Source of the DNA: DATGPD01 sp041398565
GTDB lineage: Bacteria > Planctomycetota > UBA1135 > UBA2386
Direction: 5' to 3'
Length of the DNA stretch: 64,000 nucleotides
NCBI GenBank assembly: GCA_041398565.1
Contig: JAWKUN010000002.1
Span: 1,302,001-1,366,000 of the forward strand
Every line of letters starts with the position of its first letter. Positions within the stretch are counted from its first letter, which is position 1. The notes beneath the pieces were generated by a model. It searched no databases. It was given only the letters and a program-made list of their open reading frames with translations, and was not told where the DNA came from. A program made the position numbers and the translations under genes. Positions 22,394 through 30,732 of this stretch are shown piece after piece.

Positions 22394-24169
22394 ATGTCCT
22401 TCCAACCCCCGTCCGGTCTCCGAGTCCTTTTCCAACAAGCCGTGGCCGCGCATCGTGGTCGTCGATACGAGGAGGCAGAGAAGATGTACCGCTCGGTGCT
22501 GCGCGCCGATCCGAACTACGCCGAGGCCCACTACGGGCTGAGCAGCCTCTTGACCGAACTCCGGCGCCACGACGACGCGAGCCGCGAGGTCAAGCGTGCG
22601 ATCAAGCTGGCGCCAGGAGTCGGCCGCTACCACGCGGCGCTCGGCAACGTGCACTTCGCCGTCAAGGACTTCGAGCGCGCGCGGGCGGCCTACCAGCAGG
22701 CGGCCCGCCTGGAACCGAATTCGGGCGAGCATCGCTTCAACCTCGCCCTGGCCCTCGATCGCCTCGGTGACCGCGAGGGTGCGGAGCGCGAACTCCGGGA
22801 GGGTGTGCGCCGTGCGCCGTCACACGTTCCCTGCCACGTCAATCTCGGCCAGCTCCTCTCCGATACGGGTCGTTTCCACGACGCCATCGAGGTGCTCGAG
22901 AAGGCGACGGCCATGTCGCCCAACTCGATCCACGCGTGGATCTCGCTCGGCAACGCCCTGCGCTTCTCCGAACAGGGCGAGCGCGCCGTCGCGGCCTACC
23001 GGCGCGCGGTGCAACTCGCCCCCGGCCATGCGCAGGTGCTGATGAACCTGGGGCAGATGTTGCGCGAGATCGGTCACACCGAAGAAGCCGTGGCGACCCT
23101 GCGGCAGGCAGTTGCCGCTGCTCCCGACCTGGTGTCGGCACGGCTGGCGTTGGCGCAGGCCACGCGGCACGCGCGCAGCGACGAGGAGTTCGAGGTCATC
23201 GAGAACCTGGCGAAGCAGCCGGAGGCGCACGGTGTCCGGGCAGCGGACGTGCTGTTCGCGCACTCGAAGGTGCTCGACGACGTGGGAGACCACGACGGGG
23301 CGTTCGCGCAGATGCTGGCTGCGAATGCGGCGCGCCGGGCCACGTTCTCCTACTCGATCGACGACGAACGCACCCGTTTCGACCGCATCCGCGCCGTCTT
23401 CGACGCGCAGCGCGTGGCGTCCTTCACCGGGCTCGGCCATCCGGACGCGACGCCGGTCTTCGTCATCGGTATGCCGCGTTCCGGCACCACGCTGGTCGAG
23501 CAGATCCTGGCGAGTCACCCCGACGTCGAGGGCGCTGGGGAGACCGACCACCTGGCGACCGTGCTGGCGGCGAAGACACTGCCCGGCGGTCACCCCGAGG
23601 CCTTCGTCGCCGCCGACGCCGAGGCGGTCCGCGCCGCCGGTGCCGGCTACGTCGAGCGACTGCGGCGCGGCCGATCCGAGGTGCGCTTCATCGTCGACAA
23701 GCAACCGACCAACTTCGTGTTCGCCGGCGCGATCCGCGCGATCCTGCCCAACGCGCACATCGTCCACTGTGTGCGCGATGCCCGCGACACGTGCCTGTCC
23801 GTGCTTCGCCAGAACTTCGAGCACGACCTGCGCTTCGCCTTCGATCAGGTCGAAGTGGCCCGATACCACCTCCTCTACGAGCAGCTGATGGCGCACTGGC
23901 ACGCGGTGCTGGGTCCTGGCGCCGTGCTCGACGTCCGCTACGAGGATCTCGTCACCGACCTCGAGGGCGGTGCCCGGCGCATGCTCGACCACCTGGGGCT
24001 GCCGTGGGACCCGACCGTGCTCGAGTTCCACCGGACCGCGCGGACGGTCCGTACCGCGAGTTTGGAGCAGGTTCGTCGGCCCGTGTACACCGCTTCGATC
24101 GGTCAGTGGCGGCGTTGGCAAGAGCGGCTTCGCCCCATGCTGGACGTCCTCGACGCGCTCGCCGTCTGA
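22394..24169 (+). CDS. TPR-repeat sulfotransferase
   Basis: The ATG at 22394 is the first start followed by protein-like sequence and gives 591 residues. Residues about 1-290 are at least seven tetratricopeptide repeats, for example EEAEKMYRSVLRADPNYAEA and ERAVAAYRRAVQLAPGHAQV. Residues about 355-590 are a sulfotransferase domain with the PAPS 5'-phosphosulfate loop GMPRSGTTLVEQIL (from Met360) and a 3'-phosphate-binding stretch around VRDARDTCLSVLRQNF. TPR plus sulfotransferase fusions are common in several bacterial phyla. The enzyme probably transfers sulfate from PAPS to a protein or glycan partner held by the repeats; the acceptor is unknown. No signal peptide is visible. It is not in an obvious operon. 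Confidence 0.85.
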   Translation: MSFQPPSGLRVLFQQAVAAHRGRRYEEAEKMYRSVLRADPNYAEAHYGLSSLLTELRRHDDASREVKRAIKLAPGVGRYHAALGNVHFAVKDFERARAAYQQAARLEPNSGEHRFNLALALDRLGDREGAERELREGVRRAPSHVPCHVNLGQLLSDTGRFHDAIEVLEKATAMSPNSIHAWISLGNALRFSEQGERAVAAYRRAVQLAPGHAQVLMNLGQMLREIGHTEEAVATLRQAVAAAPDLVSARLALAQATRHARSDEEFEVIENLAKQPEAHGVRAADVLFAHSKVLDDVGDHDGAFAQMLAANAARRATFSYSIDDERTRFDRIRAVFDAQRVASFTGLGHPDATPVFVIGMPRSGTTLVEQILASHPDVEGAGETDHLATVLAAKTLPGGHPEAFVAADAEAVRAAGAGYVERLRRGRSEVRFIVDKQPTNFVFAGAIRAILPNAHIVHCVRDARDTCLSVLRQNFEHDLRFAFDQVEVARYHLLYEQLMAHWHAVLGPGAVLDVRYEDLVTDLEGGARRMLDHLGLPWDPTVLEFHRTARTVRTASLEQVRRPVYTASIGQWRRWQERLRPMLDVLDALAV

Positions 24170-24312
24170 ACGCCGTCTCCTGATTCGGCGCCGCGCGCTG
24201 GGCTGCAAGTGCTGCGAATCCTCGCGGCGCGCGCGGAATCTGCAGGAGGTGCGATTCGTGACGGTGCCGGGTTCGCCACGCCCGAGCAGCACTGGAAGCC
24301 CCAGGCAATAGA

Positions 24313-24379
24313 GCGGCCTGCGGCCCTCTCTGGTCGGCGCGCAGCGCCGACTCGCACCTTTGGTGCGGCCGCAGGCTGC
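24313..24379 (+). promoter_or_regulatory. Candidate three-way-junction RNA element in the modA leader
   Basis: Outer stem: 24313-24324 pairs with 24368-24379 over 12 bases with one G-U pair. Inside are two hairpins: 24333-24340 with 24344-24351 (8 perfect pairs, GCA loop) and 24353-24358 with 24362-24367 (6 perfect pairs, TTT loop). The second inner stem joins the outer stem without spacer, and eight unpaired bases (24325-24332) lie on the 5' side. This could be a riboswitch-like leader or a dispersed repeat. I could not match it to a known family. Confidence 0.4.
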
Positions 24380-24446
24380 GATGGGCGAGGGGGAGCGAGA
24401 TCCCTTGCGGGGGCGCGCGGGCGCACCCATGATCCACCGCACTGGT

Positions 24447-24493
24447 GCCGACGCCCGGGCCGGACCCGGTGCCGGGTCGGCCGGGCGCTCGGC
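24447..24493 (+). promoter_or_regulatory. Long imperfect hairpin just before the modA start
   Basis: Bases 24447-24469 and 24472-24493 form an imperfect stem of about 20 pairs with a few bulges and a very short TG loop. The hairpin ends 19 bases before the ATG at 24513 and could limit access to the ribosome site or act as the expression platform for the upstream element. No U-tract follows. Confidence 0.4.
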
Positions 24494-24512
24494 GCAGGAT
24501 CGACCGGCTTCG

Positions 24513-25265
24513 ATGCGCATGCCTTCCGCGATGCTCTGCACGGCGCTGGCGGCGACGTTGTCCGTCGGTTGCCGTCGGGCCACCGCGCCGGCCGCCGCGG
24601 CGATGGTCTTCGCCTCCGCTTCGCTGACCGCGCCCTTTCGCGAGCTGGTCCGCGAGTTCGAGCGGCGTCGGCCCGGCCGCGCGGTCGATCTGCACTTCGC
24701 GGGCACGCCGCAGCTGGTGATGCAGGTGCGCGAGGGGGCGCCGGCCGACGTGTTCGCGGCCGCCGACGACGCGAGCATGCGACGGGTGGTCGACACCGGC
24801 TGGGTGGCGTCGGCGCCAGTGCCGTTCGCCGGCAACCGTCTGACCATCGTCGTCGCCAAGGGGAACCCGCGGCACATCGGCGGCCTGGCGGACTTGGCAC
24901 GCCAGGGCCTGCGGGTCGTCCTGTGCGGACCGGAGGTGCCGGCCGGACGCTACGCACGGCAAGCTCTGTCGCGGGCTGGCGTGACGGTCGAGTCGGTCTC
25001 GGACGAGCCCAGCGTCAAGGCGGTGGTCACCAAGGTGGCTCTCGGCGAGGTCGACGCCGGGATCGTGTACGCCACCGACGTGACGGACGCGGTGGGCGAA
25101 GTCGTGGCCGTGCCCATTCCCGAGGCGTCCAACGTCAGGGCCACCTACGAGATCGCGCTCCTCAGCGGCGGCCACGCGCGCGCCGATGGCGCGGCATTCC
25201 TGGCGTTCGTCACGTCCGCCGACGGTCGGGCGATCCTCGGTCGCTTCGGCTTCGCCGGGCCATGA
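24513..25265 (+). CDS. modA: Molybdate ABC transporter, substrate-binding protein
   Basis: The 250-residue protein starts at the ATG at 24513 with an export signal ending SVGC (Cys20), a possible but non-ideal lipobox, so it may be a lipoprotein. The mature part has the ModA features: FASASLTAPFRELVREFE at the start, FAGTPQLVMQV, APADVFAAADDASM, FAGNRLTIVV, VPAGRYARQAL and DAGIVYATDV. These line the oxyanion pocket in this family. It delivers molybdate (or tungstate) to ModB. The stop overlaps modB as ATGA (25262-25265). The gene follows an unusual structured leader. Confidence 0.9.
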   Translation: MRMPSAMLCTALAATLSVGCRRATAPAAAAMVFASASLTAPFRELVREFERRRPGRAVDLHFAGTPQLVMQVREGAPADVFAAADDASMRRVVDTGWVASAPVPFAGNRLTIVVAKGNPRHIGGLADLARQGLRVVLCGPEVPAGRYARQALSRAGVTVESVSDEPSVKAVVTKVALGEVDAGIVYATDVTDAVGEVVAVPIPEASNVRATYEIALLSGGHARADGAAFLAFVTSADGRAILGRFGFAGP

Positions 25266-26149
25266 GCGGTCCCGCCGACGACGTGCCGGTGCAGACGAAG
25301 GCTCCGGGCACCCTGCCGAGCGAGGAGCGGCCATCACCGAGTCGAACGCAACCTGCCCTGGGCGCGGCTCGACGCGCGTTGCCGGGCGTGCTCGTGCTGC
25401 CGGCCGCGGCGGCGGCGGTCTTCTTCGCCCTGCCCCTGCTCGCGCTCGTCTGGCGGGCGCCGTGGCCGCGGCTCGGCCAGTGGTTGGCCGCACCCGCCAC
25501 CGTCGACGCTCTGCTGCTGTCGCTGCGCTGCTCGGTGGCTGCGGCAGCTGCGTCGTTCGTGTTCGGGCTGCCGCTGGCGGCCTGGCTGGCGAGCGGCGCC
25601 TCGCGCCTGCGCACGGTGGTCCGCGTGCTCGTGACCCTGCCGATGGTGTTGCCGCCGGTGGTCGGTGGCGTGGCGATGCTGCTCGCCTACGGGCGCAAGG
25701 GGATCGTCGGCGCGGCGGCCGACGGTTGGTTGGGCCTGGTGCTGCCGTTCACGACCGAAGGCGTCATCGTCGCCGAGACCTACGTTGCCATGCCCTTCCT
25801 CGTGCTCACCGTCGAGGGTGGTCTGCGCTCGCTCGACCCACGCTTCGCCGCCGCGGCCGCCACGCTCGGCGCCGGACCGTGGCGCTCGTTCCGAACGGTC
25901 ATCCTGCCGATGTTGGCGCCGTCGCTGCGTGCGGGCCTGCTGGTGGCCTGGGCGCGCGCGCTGGGCGAGTTCGGCGCCACCATCACCTTCGCCGGCAACC
26001 TCGAGGGCAAGACGCGCACCCTGCCGCTCGCCGTCTACGGGGCGCTCGAGACCGAGCCGGAGGCGGCGATCGCGCTCAGCCTGCTCCTGGTGGCGATCTC
26101 GGCGGCCGTCCTCATCGCCCTGAGACGGCGCTGGTTTCCACTCCGATGA
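25262..26149 (+). CDS. modB: Molybdate ABC transporter, permease protein
   Basis: The 295-residue protein has a polar N-terminal tail of about 35 residues, longer than usual for ModB, then about six hydrophobic membrane segments. The ABC permease EAA-type loop is visible as AAAATLGAGPWRSFRTVILPML (about 200-221), followed by ARALGEFGATITFAGN typical of ModB. It forms the membrane channel with ModC. Its start overlaps modA and its stop overlaps modC, both as ATGA, so the three are translationally coupled. Confidence 0.9.
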   Translation: MSGPADDVPVQTKAPGTLPSEERPSPSRTQPALGAARRALPGVLVLPAAAAAVFFALPLLALVWRAPWPRLGQWLAAPATVDALLLSLRCSVAAAAASFVFGLPLAAWLASGASRLRTVVRVLVTLPMVLPPVVGGVAMLLAYGRKGIVGAAADGWLGLVLPFTTEGVIVAETYVAMPFLVLTVEGGLRSLDPRFAAAAATLGAGPWRSFRTVILPMLAPSLRAGLLVAWARALGEFGATITFAGNLEGKTRTLPLAVYGALETEPEAAIALSLLLVAISAAVLIALRRRWFPLR

Positions 26150-27198
26150 GGCTGCGCGCCGACATGGAGCTGCGTCGCGGCAGCCTGCGACTGCAGGCCC
26201 GACTCGAGGTGGCGAGCGACGAGACCGTGGCGCTGCTGGGGCCCAACGGTGCCGGCAAGACCACCTGCCTGCTCGCGCTCGCCGGCCTGCTGCGCGTCGA
26301 GTCTGGCGACATCGTGCTCGGCGAGCGTGTGCTCGACGGGGGACCGGGGAGGGCGTTCGTGCCACCCGAAGCGCGCGGGCTCGGTGTCGTCTTCCAAGAG
26401 CACCTTCTCTTCGCCCACCTCTCCGTGCTGGAAAACGTCGCCTACGGCCTGCGGAGCCGGGGACACCCACGTCGTGCGGCCCGCGCGGTCGCGGCGGAGT
26501 GGCTGGCGCGTGTGGGCATCGAGGAGCGCGACCACGAAGCGAAGCCGAGCGCGCTCTCGGGCGGGCAGGCGCAGCGCGTCGCCTTGGCCCGCGCCCTGGC
26601 CGTGTCGCCGGCCATGCTGTTGCTGGACGAGCCGTTGGCGGCGATCGATGCGTCGGCGCGCCTGGCGTTGCGCCGGCAGCTGCGCGCCCACCTGGCGACC
26701 TTCGCTGGCCCGCGCCTGCTGGTTGCACACGACCTCACCGACGCACTGGCGCTGGCCGACCGCATCGTCGTGCTCGAAGCGGGGCGCGTCGTGCAGGCCG
26801 GGAGCATCGCCGACCTCGTCCGCCAACCACGGTCGCGCTACGTCGCCGACCTCGTCGGACTCAACTGCTTCTCGGGGGTCTGTCGCGACAACGTGGTCGC
26901 CTCGGCCGAGGCACGGCTCACCGTGTCTTCGCCGCTCGCCGGTGACGTCTTGGTCACCATCCACCCCCGCGCCGTCTCCCTGTTCCGCGAACGTCCGCAC
27001 GGCTCACCGCGCAACGTCTGGCGCGCCCCGGTCGTGGCGCTGGAACCGCTGCTGGAACGCGTTCGCGTGCAACTCGCCGGGGCGCTGCCCATCGTGGCCG
27101 AGGTTACGCCCGCCGCCGTCGCCGACCTGGGGCTCGCGGCCGGCCGCGAGGTGTGGGTGGCGGTCAAGGCGACCGAGATCGGCGTGTCGGCGCGCTGA
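26146..27198 (+). CDS. modC: Molybdate ABC transporter, ATP-binding protein
   Basis: The 350-residue ATPase has Walker A GPNGAGKTT (about 30-38), the Q-loop in VVFQEHLLFAHLSVLENV, signature LSGGQAQR, Walker B MLLLDEPLAAID and the switch His in LVAHDLTDAL. The C-terminal 110 residues look like a MOP/TOBE oxyanion-binding regulatory domain, as in ModC, with VTIHPRAVSLF and VWVAVKATEIGV. It powers import through ModB. It is last in modABC and is followed by a hairpin. Confidence 0.9.
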   Translation: MRLRADMELRRGSLRLQARLEVASDETVALLGPNGAGKTTCLLALAGLLRVESGDIVLGERVLDGGPGRAFVPPEARGLGVVFQEHLLFAHLSVLENVAYGLRSRGHPRRAARAVAAEWLARVGIEERDHEAKPSALSGGQAQRVALARALAVSPAMLLLDEPLAAIDASARLALRRQLRAHLATFAGPRLLVAHDLTDALALADRIVVLEAGRVVQAGSIADLVRQPRSRYVADLVGLNCFSGVCRDNVVASAEARLTVSSPLAGDVLVTIHPRAVSLFRERPHGSPRNVWRAPVVALEPLLERVRVQLAGALPIVAEVTPAAVADLGLAAGREVWVAVKATEIGVSAR

Positions 27199-27207
27199 CG
27201 TCGGCCG

Positions 27208-27236
27208 CCGCGGCAGGCACTGGGAATTCGCCGCGG
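27208..27236 (+). terminator. Inverted repeat after modC, possible terminator
   Basis: CCGCGGC at 27208-27214 pairs perfectly with GCCGCGG at 27230-27236 across a 15-base loop, nine bases after the modC stop. There is no U-tract, so this is a weak candidate. Confidence 0.3.
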
Positions 27237-27312
27237 GCTTCATCCTGGCGTAAGGCGCGGCGGCTAGGACTTGTCGGCGATGCCTCCCTGCATCGCCGTA
27301 GAGAACTCGAAC

Positions 27313-28494
27313 ATGAACTTCGTCTCCCCTCCGTGCCTTCTCCTCTTCCTGGGTCTGTCGTGCGCGGGCACGCCGGCGCAAGACGCCGGCAACGCGGCCT
27401 GGGCCGATCGGCTGGCCAAGACCGGCTACTCCATGGCCGACGCGATCGCCAAGGGCCAGGCGGCCGCCACCAAGGGCGTGCCGTACAAGGTCGAGCTCGA
27501 ACAAGACGGCACCCGGCTCGTCTATTCCATCGACCTCGCCGACGGCGAGGAGACGATCAACGTCGTACTCGACGCCAAGACCGGCGCGGTGGTGGAGAAC
27601 GAGCGCGAAGACGGTGACCGTTCGGCCGTCGTGCGGGCGCACAAGGTGTCGCTCGCCGCCGCGGTCGCCAAGGCGCAGTCCGAGCGCGCCCGACCTGTCG
27701 AGGCGACGCTGCGGCTGGTGGCCGGCAAGCCCGTGGTGGACGTCGCGCTGTTCGACGGCAAGGACGCGTCGTTGGTCACCGTGCGCGTCGATGCCCTGAC
27801 GGGTGCCCTGGCGACCTCGCGGCAGACCGGCGAAGCCGCGGAGCCGGCCGGCGAGGCAGCTGGCCAGGACGGCGAGGATCGGAAGTGGACGGACTGGTTC
27901 CCGCTGGACAAGAGCGAGCTTCGTTCGCGCGGACGCAGCATGTTCATGATCCTCGAGCCCGGCTACAAGCTGTACCTCCAGGGCAAGGAGGGCGGCAAGA
28001 CCATCGACCTCGTGGTCAGCGTGCTCGACGAGACCAAGACCATCGACGGCATCGAGACGCGCATCGTCGAGGAGCGCGAGAGCGAGGACGGCAAGCTGAA
28101 GGAGGTGTCGCGCAACTTCTTCGCCATCTCGAGCGTCACCAGCAACGTCTACTACTTCGGCGAAGACGTGGACATGTACGAGGACGGCCGCGTGGTGAAC
28201 CACGAGGGCGCTTGGGTGCACGGCGAGAAGAAGGCACACTTCGGCCTGTTCCTGCCGGGCTCGGCCCTGCTGGGCGCGCGCTTCTACCAGGAAGTCGCGC
28301 CGGAGGTGGCCATGGACCGGGCCGAGATCGTGGCGCTCGATGGAGCGCTCGAGACCCCGGCCGGGAAGTTCGAGCACGTCATGAAGTACGAGGAGACGAC
28401 GCCCCTCGAGGACGGCAAGGAGTACAAGTGGTTCGCGCCCGGAGTCGGCCTGGTCCGCGACGCGAACTTGAAGCTGGTGAAGATCGAGAAGTGA
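27313..28494 (+). CDS. Secreted protein with PepSY-like repeats
   Basis: The ATG at 27313 opens a signal peptide (about residues 1-22); an ATG 42 bases upstream gives no better signal. The mature 370 residues begin with two PepSY-like modules (about 35-105 and 110-175): the first has AIAKGQAAATKGVPYKVEL then VVLDAKTGAVVENE, the second AAAVAKAQSERARPVEATLR then VRVDALTGAL. A C-terminal beta-rich domain (about 200-393) contains SNVYYFGEDVDMYEDG and FEHVMKYEETTPLEDGKEYKW. PepSY domains are often linked to inhibition of extracytoplasmic peptidases or to redox and heme proteins. The role here is unknown. It lies upstream of the two-component/RND cluster, 103 bases away. Confidence 0.7.
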   Translation: MNFVSPPCLLLFLGLSCAGTPAQDAGNAAWADRLAKTGYSMADAIAKGQAAATKGVPYKVELEQDGTRLVYSIDLADGEETINVVLDAKTGAVVENEREDGDRSAVVRAHKVSLAAAVAKAQSERARPVEATLRLVAGKPVVDVALFDGKDASLVTVRVDALTGALATSRQTGEAAEPAGEAAGQDGEDRKWTDWFPLDKSELRSRGRSMFMILEPGYKLYLQGKEGGKTIDLVVSVLDETKTIDGIETRIVEERESEDGKLKEVSRNFFAISSVTSNVYYFGEDVDMYEDGRVVNHEGAWVHGEKKAHFGLFLPGSALLGARFYQEVAPEVAMDRAEIVALDGALETPAGKFEHVMKYEETTPLEDGKEYKWFAPGVGLVRDANLKLVKIEK

Positions 28495-28502
28495 GCCGAA
28501 GG

Positions 28503-28530
28503 GCTGGCGTTCGCGAAAGCGATCGCCAGC
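28503..28530 (+). terminator. Hairpin with GAAA tetraloop after the PepSY gene
   Basis: GCTGGCG at 28503-28509 pairs with CGCCAGC at 28524-28530. After one T-T mismatch, four more pairs close a GAAA tetraloop (28515-28518). It begins eight bases after the upstream stop. No U-tract follows, so it may act as a 3'-end stabiliser or a Rho-assisted terminator. Confidence 0.4.
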
Positions 28531-28597
28531 GACCCGGCACAGAGTCTGCAAGCCCGATTCTCTCAGAGGCCTGGCACCCGCCCGCCGTTCCGAACCC

Positions 28598-29287
28598 ATG
28601 CGTGTCCTCGTCATCGAAGACGACCAGAGCCTTGCCAAGGTCGTGCGTCGCGGTCTCGTCGAAGCTGGCCTCAGCGTCGATGCGGCCGGCGACGGCGAGA
28701 GCGGCTTGCATCTGGCGAGCTCCGAGGCCTACGACGCCATCGTCCTCGACCTGATGCTGCCTCGCCTGCCGGGGCTCGAGGTCTTGACCCGCTTGCGCGC
28801 CCGTCGACAGGCGACGCCGGTGCTGGTGCTCACGGCCCGCGATGGCGTCGAGGACCGCGTCGACGGGCTCGATCGCGGCGCTGACGACTATCTCACCAAG
28901 CCGTTCGCCCTGGCCGAGTTGGTGGCCCGCCTGCGCGCGCTCATCCGCCGCGACCATCGGGTTGCCCATCCGGAAGTGCAGATCGGTGACCTGAGCATCG
29001 ACATGAGCGCGCGTCGCGTGCGACGCGGCGGTCGCGACATCGAGCTCCCCGCCAAGCAGTACGCGCTCCTCGAACTGCTCGCGCTGCGGCGCGGCGGTGT
29101 CGTCACGCGCAGCGAGATCTACGACAAGATCTACGACGGCGACTGCGAGACGCTGTCGAACGTCGTGGACGTGCACATGTGTCGCCTACGCGACTTCGTC
29201 GACCGTGGCTTCGGCGAGCGCTTGCTGCACACCGTGCGCGGGCAGGGCTACCGACTCGCCGCCAAGGAGTCGCCCTCGTGCGGCTGA
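28598..29287 (+). CDS. OmpR-family two-component response regulator
   Basis: The 229-residue protein has an N-terminal receiver domain with acidic pair EDD near residue 7, phosphorylation site in VLDLMLPRLPG (about Asp51) and the conserved Lys in YLTKPFALAELVARL (about Lys101). The C-terminal winged helix (about 130-225) includes LPAKQYALLELLALRRGGVVTR and the recognition-helix region SNVVDVHMCRLR. It probably activates the adjoining efflux genes on signal from the kinase, and its 3' end overlaps the kinase start by ten bases. Confidence 0.92.
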   Translation: MRVLVIEDDQSLAKVVRRGLVEAGLSVDAAGDGESGLHLASSEAYDAIVLDLMLPRLPGLEVLTRLRARRQATPVLVLTARDGVEDRVDGLDRGADDYLTKPFALAELVARLRALIRRDHRVAHPEVQIGDLSIDMSARRVRRGGRDIELPAKQYALLELLALRRGGVVTRSEIYDKIYDGDCETLSNVVDVHMCRLRDFVDRGFGERLLHTVRGQGYRLAAKESPSCG

Positions 29288-30732
29288 GGGTTCGCCTGGT
29301 CGGACTGTATGCGCTGGTGGTGGCGGGCACCCTGGCCGTGTTCTCGGCAGCGCTGCACCACGAGATGCGTGCCGGCCTGGTGCAGGCGCTCGACCGCGAG
29401 TTGGAGACGCGGGCGCAAGCCATCGCCACCGAGCTGGAGTTCGGCGCCGAGGCGTGGACGATCGAGCCGGCCGCGGCCCTGCTGGGCGACTACGGCGAGG
29501 AATCGGGACGCTACTACCTGGTGGTCGAGGCGGCCGGACCCGTGCGCCTGCGCTCGCCGTTGGCGGCGTCGCTCGGCCTGGAGCCGCCGGGGACGCTCGG
29601 CGGACGCGACACCGTGCGCGACACCGCCCGCTTCCGCGAGGTCTGCGTGCGCTGCCGCCCCGAGGACGAGCACGTACACGCGCCGAGTGCCTTCCAGGTC
29701 GTGTGCGGCGCCAGCATGCTGCCGGTCGACGCGGCCCTGGCGGCGATGCGCAGCCGCGCCTGGATCCTGGCGCCGGTGGCGCTGCTGCTGTCCATGCTGG
29801 GCGGTCTGTGGCTCGTCGCGCACGCCCTGCGTCCGATCGCGCGCATCGCTGCGACCGCCGAGCAGATCGGTGCGGACAACCTCTCGCAACGAATCGACGT
29901 GGGGGGCAGCGACGAACTCGGACGCCTGGCGCACACGCTCAACGGCACCTTCGCGCGCCTGCAGGCAGCGTTCGCGCGCGAGAAGCGCTTCACCGCCGAC
30001 GCCTCGCACGAGCTGCGTACACCGCTGGCCGTGATCGAGGCCAACGTCGAGTTGGCCAAGAGCCGGCCGCGCACGGCCGAGGAGCTGGCCGGCATGCTCG
30101 ACGAGGTTGGCCTCGCCGGCGCGCGCATGCGTGCCACGGTGAGTGGCCTGTTGACGCTGGCGCGGGCCGATGCGGGGGCGCTGCCGCTGCAGCAACGGCC
30201 CGTGTCACTCCCCGCACTCGCTGCCGAGGTGCTGGCGGCGCAAGAGCGCGGCGCGGCCGCGGCGCGCATACGGCTCGACCTCGAGGCTCCGCACGACGTG
30301 GTGGTGCGCGGCGACCCCGAACGTCTGGGCGAACTCTTGGCGAACCTGGTGGCCAATGCCATCCGCTACAACCGGCCCGGCGGGCGCGTGCTGGTGACGG
30401 TCGCTCTCGCACCTGAAGCCGGCAGGCATGGACCAGCCGAGATCGCTGTCCAGGACACCGGCATCGGCATCGACCCCTGCGACCAGCCGCGCGTCTTCGA
30501 GCGCTTCTTCCGCGCTGATCCGGCGCGCGCGCGGGCCGAGGCCGACGAGAGTGGGATCGGCCTCGGTCTGGCCATCGCGAAGTGGATCGCCGAAGCCCAT
30601 GGCGGCACCATTGCCCTCACCAGCGAACCCGGCATCGGCAGCCGGTTCGTCGTGCGGTTGCCCGTCGTCGCGACCGGAACTGCGCCCGCTCGTCTGTCGT
30701 CGACCGAGGTCGAACGTGTGCCCACGAAGTGA
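29278..30732 (+). CDS. Sensor histidine kinase with Cys/His-containing sensor domain
   Basis: The GTG at 29278 overlaps the regulator gene and opens the first membrane segment (about 8-27) of a 484-residue kinase. A periplasmic domain (about 28-158) contains CVRC (Cys123, Cys126), HVH (His132, His134) and Cys143, a likely metal site. A second membrane segment (about 160-182), HAMP region, dimerisation motif ASHELRTPL (phosphoacceptor His244), N-box NLVANAIRYN, G1 VQDTGIGID and G2 GIGLGLAIAKWIAEAHGG follow. The downstream heavy-metal-type RND genes fit a CusS-like metal sensor; which metal is unknown. Its 3' end overlaps the next gene by 17 bases. Confidence 0.92.
   Translation: MRLRVRLVGLYALVVAGTLAVFSAALHHEMRAGLVQALDRELETRAQAIATELEFGAEAWTIEPAAALLGDYGEESGRYYLVVEAAGPVRLRSPLAASLGLEPPGTLGGRDTVRDTARFREVCVRCRPEDEHVHAPSAFQVVCGASMLPVDAALAAMRSRAWILAPVALLLSMLGGLWLVAHALRPIARIAATAEQIGADNLSQRIDVGGSDELGRLAHTLNGTFARLQAAFAREKRFTADASHELRTPLAVIEANVELAKSRPRTAEELAGMLDEVGLAGARMRATVSGLLTLARADAGALPLQQRPVSLPALAAEVLAAQERGAAAARIRLDLEAPHDVVVRGDPERLGELLANLVANAIRYNRPGGRVLVTVALAPEAGRHGPAEIAVQDTGIGIDPCDQPRVFERFFRADPARARAEADESGIGLGLAIAKWIAEAHGGTIALTSEPGIGSRFVVRLPVVATGTAPARLSSTEVERVPTK

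Larger units (their letters stand above)
24170..24512. other. Leader region upstream of modA with strong secondary structure
   Basis: The 343 bases between the sulfotransferase and modA contain no gene with protein-like features. They hold two strong foldable elements, at 24313-24379 and 24447-24493, annotated separately. The promoter position is not evident. Confidence 0.5.

Noticed and set aside
24313..24379. tRNA gene or integron attC site
   Set aside because: No CCA-proximal acceptor, D-loop or T-loop sequence and no integrase nearby.
24447..24493. Intrinsic terminator before modA
   Set aside because: The hairpin is strong but no U-tract follows and the modA start is only 19 bases away.
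24170..24512. Molybdenum-cofactor riboswitch
   Set aside because: The location fits, but I could not align the fold to the known consensus, so only an unassigned structure is reported.
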